This document shows, one piece after another, positions 5,887 through 8,320 of a stretch of 8,320 nucleotides of DNA (positions within the stretch are counted from its first letter, which is position 1; each line of letters opens with the position of its first letter). A program made the translations under genes and the position numbers. This DNA comes from Pseudomonadota bacterium (GTDB lineage Bacteria; Pseudomonadota; Gammaproteobacteria; Burkholderiales; Casimicrobiaceae). Under the pieces are notes generated by a model that made no database searches, was not told where the DNA came from, and was given only the letters and a program-made list of their open reading frames with translations. Where the stretch lies: assembly GCA_022709775.1 (NCBI GenBank), contig JAKLIE010000057.1, forward strand, positions 1 to 8,320. The letters are read 5' to 3'.

Positions 5887-6792
5887 ATGCGGCTCCACCG
5901 CTTCGAGTTCCGCGCGATGGCGTCGACGCACGAGCTCCTGCTCGCGGCGCCGGACCGCGTGCACGCCGAAGGCGCCGCGCGGTCGGCGATCGCCGACGTC
6001 GAGCGCATCGAGGCGAAATATTCGCGCTACCGCGACTCGAGCCTCGTCTCGGCGATCAATCGCGGGGCGGGCGGTGCTCCCGTCGCGATCGACGCCGAGA
6101 CCGCGGCGCTGGTGCGCTACGCGGACGCGTGCCACCGCGAATCGGGGGGGCGCTTCGACGTAACGTCGGGCGTGCTGAGGCGCGCGTGGGACTTCCGGCG
6201 CCATCCGCCGCGCCTGCCCGACGCCCGTGAGATCGAAGCGCTGCTTCCGCTCGTCGACTGGCGCAGCGTCGAGCGGGACGACCGCACGATGCGCCTGCCG
6301 CGAGCGGGCATGGAAATCGACTTCGGCGGCATCGGCAAGGAGTACGCGGCGGACCGAGTCGCGGCGATCGCGATCGACGCCGGCATCGCGCACGGCTTCG
6401 TCAACCTGGCGGGCGACGTGCGCGTGTGGGGCGGCCGCCCGGAAGGGACGCCGTGGCGCGTGGGCATCCGCCATCCGCGCCTCGAGGGCGCGACCGTCGG
6501 CGGGATCGAGATCGCCGACGGCGCGGTCGCGACGAGCGGCGACTACGAGCGGTACTTCGAGGCCGGTGGCCGCCGCTACTGCCACATCCTCGACGCCACG
6601 ACAGGATGGCCGGTGCAGGGCTGGCAGTCCGTGTCCGTCGCGGCGCCGCTATGCGTCGTGGCGGGCAGCGGCGCGACCGTCGGCATGCTCCTGGGCGACG
6701 CGGCGCCGGAATGGCTCGACGCGCAGGGCGTCGACTGGATGGGCGTCGATGCTGCGGGCCGCGTGCGCGGGGGAGCCGCGCACGCGGGCTAG
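5887..6792 (+). CDS. apbE: ApbE-family FAD:protein FMN transferase, no visible export signal
   Basis: A 301-residue ApbE-fold enzyme. The family moves FMN from FAD onto a Ser or Thr of a target protein. Recognisable motifs are FDVTSGVLRRAWDF (90-103), DFGGIGKEYAADR (145-157), FVNLAGDVRVWGG (171-183), VATSGDYERYF (214-224) and HILDATTGWP (233-242). In the C-terminal metal-binding segment, usually A-D-A-x-(A/S)-T-A, this protein reads AGSGATVG (259-266): the Asp is Gly260 while Thr264 is kept. Most bacterial ApbE proteins are periplasmic lipoproteins of about 330-350 residues. This one begins MRLHRFEFRAMASTHEL, directly in the catalytic fold, with no signal peptide or lipobox, and no upstream in-frame ATG, GTG or TTG was found. 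There is no clear ribosome binding site. As last gene of the operon its natural candidate substrate is the DUF3570 protein. Confidence 0.92.
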   Translation: MRLHRFEFRAMASTHELLLAAPDRVHAEGAARSAIADVERIEAKYSRYRDSSLVSAINRGAGGAPVAIDAETAALVRYADACHRESGGRFDVTSGVLRRAWDFRRHPPRLPDAREIEALLPLVDWRSVERDDRTMRLPRAGMEIDFGGIGKEYAADRVAAIAIDAGIAHGFVNLAGDVRVWGGRPEGTPWRVGIRHPRLEGATVGGIEIADGAVATSGDYERYFEAGGRRYCHILDATTGWPVQGWQSVSVAAPLCVVAGSGATVGMLLGDAAPEWLDAQGVDWMGVDAAGRVRGGAAHAG

Positions 6793-6802
6793 ACGGCGCG
6801 GA

Positions 6803-8320
6803 TCACGGGGGCGAGCAGAACGCGATGCCCTCGGGATCCCAGCCCTTCGTCGCCGTGAATTCCTGGTAGACGAGGAAATCGGTCGAGAAACGGTGGTTCG
6901 GGGCGCCGGTCTGGCCGTGGTTGTACATCCGGTAGATGGGGGTCGTCCCGACGGGGCAGATGCCGGCCGTCGGCACCGCGATGTAGAACGCGATCTTCTC
7001 GTACTGCCAGTCGGGGTTGTGCTTGACGAGTTCGCACTCGCCCGCATCGGCCGTGTAGAAGTGCGAGCTCTTCGGTGCGAACGTCAGAGTGAAGAAGCGG
7101 CACACCGGCACCGTGCCCGCCGCCTGCGCGTCCCACGCGTTGAACGAGCGCTGCGTGCGCAGGAACGCGAAGTTGTACGCACCGGCATCGAGGCCCGAGA
7201 TCTCGTCGGACTGCGCCGTCATGAAGTAATGGCCGAAGCCCGCGTTGAAGTATTCGACGACCGGCACCTTGTTCGCCTGGGGCGCCACGGTCGTGCCGGT
7301 GCCCGACAGCGTGACGGCATGCGGACTGCCGGTCGCGTTCGACGTGACGGTGAGGGTGCCGCTGCGCGCGCCCGCGGCGAGCGGCTTGAACGCGACGGTC
7401 ACCTTGCAGTTCGCGCCCGCGGCCACGATGCCGCAGGTGTTGCCGACGATCGGGAACTCGGAGGCCGAGCTCGACAGCACGCTCGTGATCGTCGCCGACG
7501 CGGTGCCGGAATTCGTGATCGTGATCTGGGTGCCGGCCGTCTGCACGCCGACCGCCGACGAGCCCAGGCCGGCGCTCGGGGGCACGGAGAGCGTCGGCGT
7601 CCCCGCCACCGTCTGCCCGGTGCCGCTCACCGCGAAGGACTGCGGGCTGCCGGTGCCGTTGCTCGTGACGGTGATCTGGCCGTTGCGCGCGCCGGCGGCG
7701 GCGGGCGCGAACTGGACGCTCACCGTGCACGACGAGCCCGCGCCGACGCTCGCGCCGTCGGTGCAGGTCCGGCTCACGATCGGGAACTCGGACGGGTTGC
7801 TGCTCGTCACCGTCGTGATCTGCGCCGTGGCGGTGCCGCTGCTGGTGATCGTCTTCGCCACGATCGAGCTCGATGCGCCGACGTTCACCGTGCCGAAGTT
7901 CGTGGCCGTCGGCATCGTGAGGGCGGGCGTCCCCGCGCCGGCGGTCTGCCCGGTGCCGCTCACCGAGAACGACTGCGGGCTGCCGATGCCGTTGCTGACG
8001 ATCGTGATCGTGCCGCTGCGCGCGCCGGTCGCGGCCGGCGTGAACTGCACGTTCACCGTGCACGACGAAAGCGGGTTCACGAACGCGCCGGCCGTGCAGT
8101 TGCCGCCCACGATCGCGAATTCGAGCGGGTTGCTGCTCGTCACCGACGTCAGCTGGACCGACGCGTTGCCGATGCTGCTCACCGTCTTCGTCACGACCGA
8201 GCTGGCGACGCCGACGTTCAGCGAGCCGAAGTTCGTGGGCGCAGGCATCGAGAGCTGGCTCGACGCGCCGCCGACGAACGTCTGCAGGTACGTCGCGATC
8301 AGCATGAAGTCTTCGTCGGT
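6803..8320 (-). CDS. Choice-of-anchor-D repeat protein with C-terminal DUF5648 domain (5' end outside window)
   Basis: The frame is open to the window edge, so the gene is incomplete; 505 residues are visible. They start TDEDFMLIATYLQTFVGG, which resembles the final helix of a cytochrome c domain (usual pattern ...I..YL..L). An internal ATG at 8305 lies within this segment and is unlikely to be the true start. Three Ig-like repeats of about 110 residues follow, of the ASPM/SPD-2/HYDIN or choice-of-anchor-D type (LxMPxxTNFGxxNVG... SGTG). Each has a cysteine pair about 10-12 residues apart, suggesting a disulfide loop and an extracytoplasmic location. The last 155 residues form a DUF5648 domain (VPVVEYFNAGFGHYFMTA, SHFYTADAGEC, IYRMYN, NHRFSTD). 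Function is unknown; surface adhesion or anchoring is a guess. The gene runs convergent to apbE with 10 bases between stops. Confidence 0.88.
   Translation of the reverse strand, partial: TDEDFMLIATYLQTFVGGASSQLSMPAPTNFGSLNVGVASSVVTKTVSSIGNASVQLTSVTSSNPLEFAIVGGNCTAGAFVNPLSSCTVNVQFTPAATGARSGTITIVSNGIGSPQSFSVSGTGQTAGAGTPALTMPTATNFGTVNVGASSSIVAKTITSSGTATAQITTVTSSNPSEFPIVSRTCTDGASVGAGSSCTVSVQFAPAAAGARNGQITVTSNGTGSPQSFAVSGTGQTVAGTPTLSVPPSAGLGSSAVGVQTAGTQITITNSGTASATITSVLSSSASEFPIVGNTCGIVAAGANCKVTVAFKPLAAGARSGTLTVTSNATGSPHAVTLSGTGTTVAPQANKVPVVEYFNAGFGHYFMTAQSDEISGLDAGAYNFAFLRTQRSFNAWDAQAAGTVPVCRFFTLTFAPKSSHFYTADAGECELVKHNPDWQYEKIAFYIAVPTAGICPVGTTPIYRMYNHGQTGAPNHRFSTDFLVYQEFTATKGWDPEGIAFCSPP
7295..7588 (-). 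repeat. Choice-of-anchor-D repeat 3 (divergent)
   Basis: About 98 codons, from SVPPSAGLG to LSGTG, with the cysteine pair TC(...)NC. It keeps the ASEFPIVGNTC and ARSGTLTVTSN core but has lost the TNFG opening and is the most divergent of the three. The linker VAPQANK then leads into the DUF5648 domain (6806-7267). Confidence 0.75.
7616..7918 (-). repeat. Choice-of-anchor-D repeat 2
   Basis: About 101 codons, from TMPTATNFG to SGTG, with the cysteine pair TC(...)SSC. It is the closest relative of repeat 1; the stretch GSPQSF(S/A)VSGTGQT is nearly identical in both. It shares SEFPIV with repeat 3. Confidence 0.8.
7949..8251 (-). repeat. Choice-of-anchor-D repeat 1 (N-terminal-most visible)
   Basis: About 101 codons, from SMPAPTNFG to SGTG, with the cysteine pair NC(...)SSC. 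It aligns with repeat 2 at a 111-codon offset. A 20-base stretch, CGGGTTGCTGCTCGTCACCG on the + strand, is identical at 8126-8145 here and at 7793-7812 in repeat 2. Confidence 0.8.

Noticed and set aside
6144..6150. Run of seven G in apbE as a phase-variable slippage tract.
   Set aside because: The frame is intact on both sides with motifs continuing. Seven G in DNA this GC-rich is unremarkable.
1..8320. Search for CRISPR repeats, tRNA or rRNA genes, insertion-sequence ends and attachment sites.
   Set aside because: No short regularly spaced direct repeats, no cloverleaf or rRNA signature and no transposase or integrase were recognised by eye. The only direct repeats are the protein-domain repeats at 7295-8251.

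Overview
The window is very GC-rich (about 70% by eye) and densely packed. Its gene order, glutathione synthetase followed by a mannose-type EIIA, HPr and enzyme I, is typical of the regulatory phosphotransferase (PTS) locus of Betaproteobacteria. I therefore read it as a chromosomal fragment of a Burkholderiales-like betaproteobacterium. Genus and species cannot be told from the sequence alone.

Left part (1-3886, + strand): the C-terminal six-sevenths of gshB, a 143-base gap with a possible extended -10 promoter, then a PTS phosphorelay. The relay is EIIA(Man)-like protein, HPr-1 (overlapping EIIA by 20 bases), a second complete HPr (HPr-2) after a 166-base gap with an AT-rich hairpin, and enzyme I. 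No sugar permease (EIIB, EIIC or EIID) is present here, so the relay most likely regulates rather than transports sugar. The tandem second HPr is the unusual part. Both copies keep His15 and Ser46.

Middle part (3887-6792, + strand): a promoter-like TATAAT opens a tight four-gene operon. The genes are a secreted TlpA-type thioredoxin, a small DUF4266 lipoprotein ending in GGGGCGCN, a DUF3570 outer-membrane beta-barrel-like protein, and an ApbE-family FAD:protein FMN transferase. The junctions are a 4-base overlap, a 14-base overlap and a 14-base gap. The DUF3570 protein carries DGMSGAS, an exact match to the DxxSGA(S/T) motif that ApbE enzymes flavinylate, and a near copy (NTLSGAS) eleven residues later. 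This makes the operon a candidate cell-envelope redox system built on a covalently flavinylated outer-membrane protein. Two facts complicate that reading: the ApbE has no visible export signal, and it lacks the usual Asp of its C-terminal metal-binding motif.

Right part (6803-8320, - strand): a convergent gene, cut by the window edge, encodes three choice-of-anchor-D (ASPM/SPD-2/HYDIN-like) Ig-fold repeats followed by a DUF5648 domain. The few residues before the first repeat resemble the last helix of a cytochrome c domain. Only 10 bases separate it from apbE. No RNA genes, CRISPR arrays, insertion sequences or phage genes were seen. No gap between genes exceeds 170 bases.
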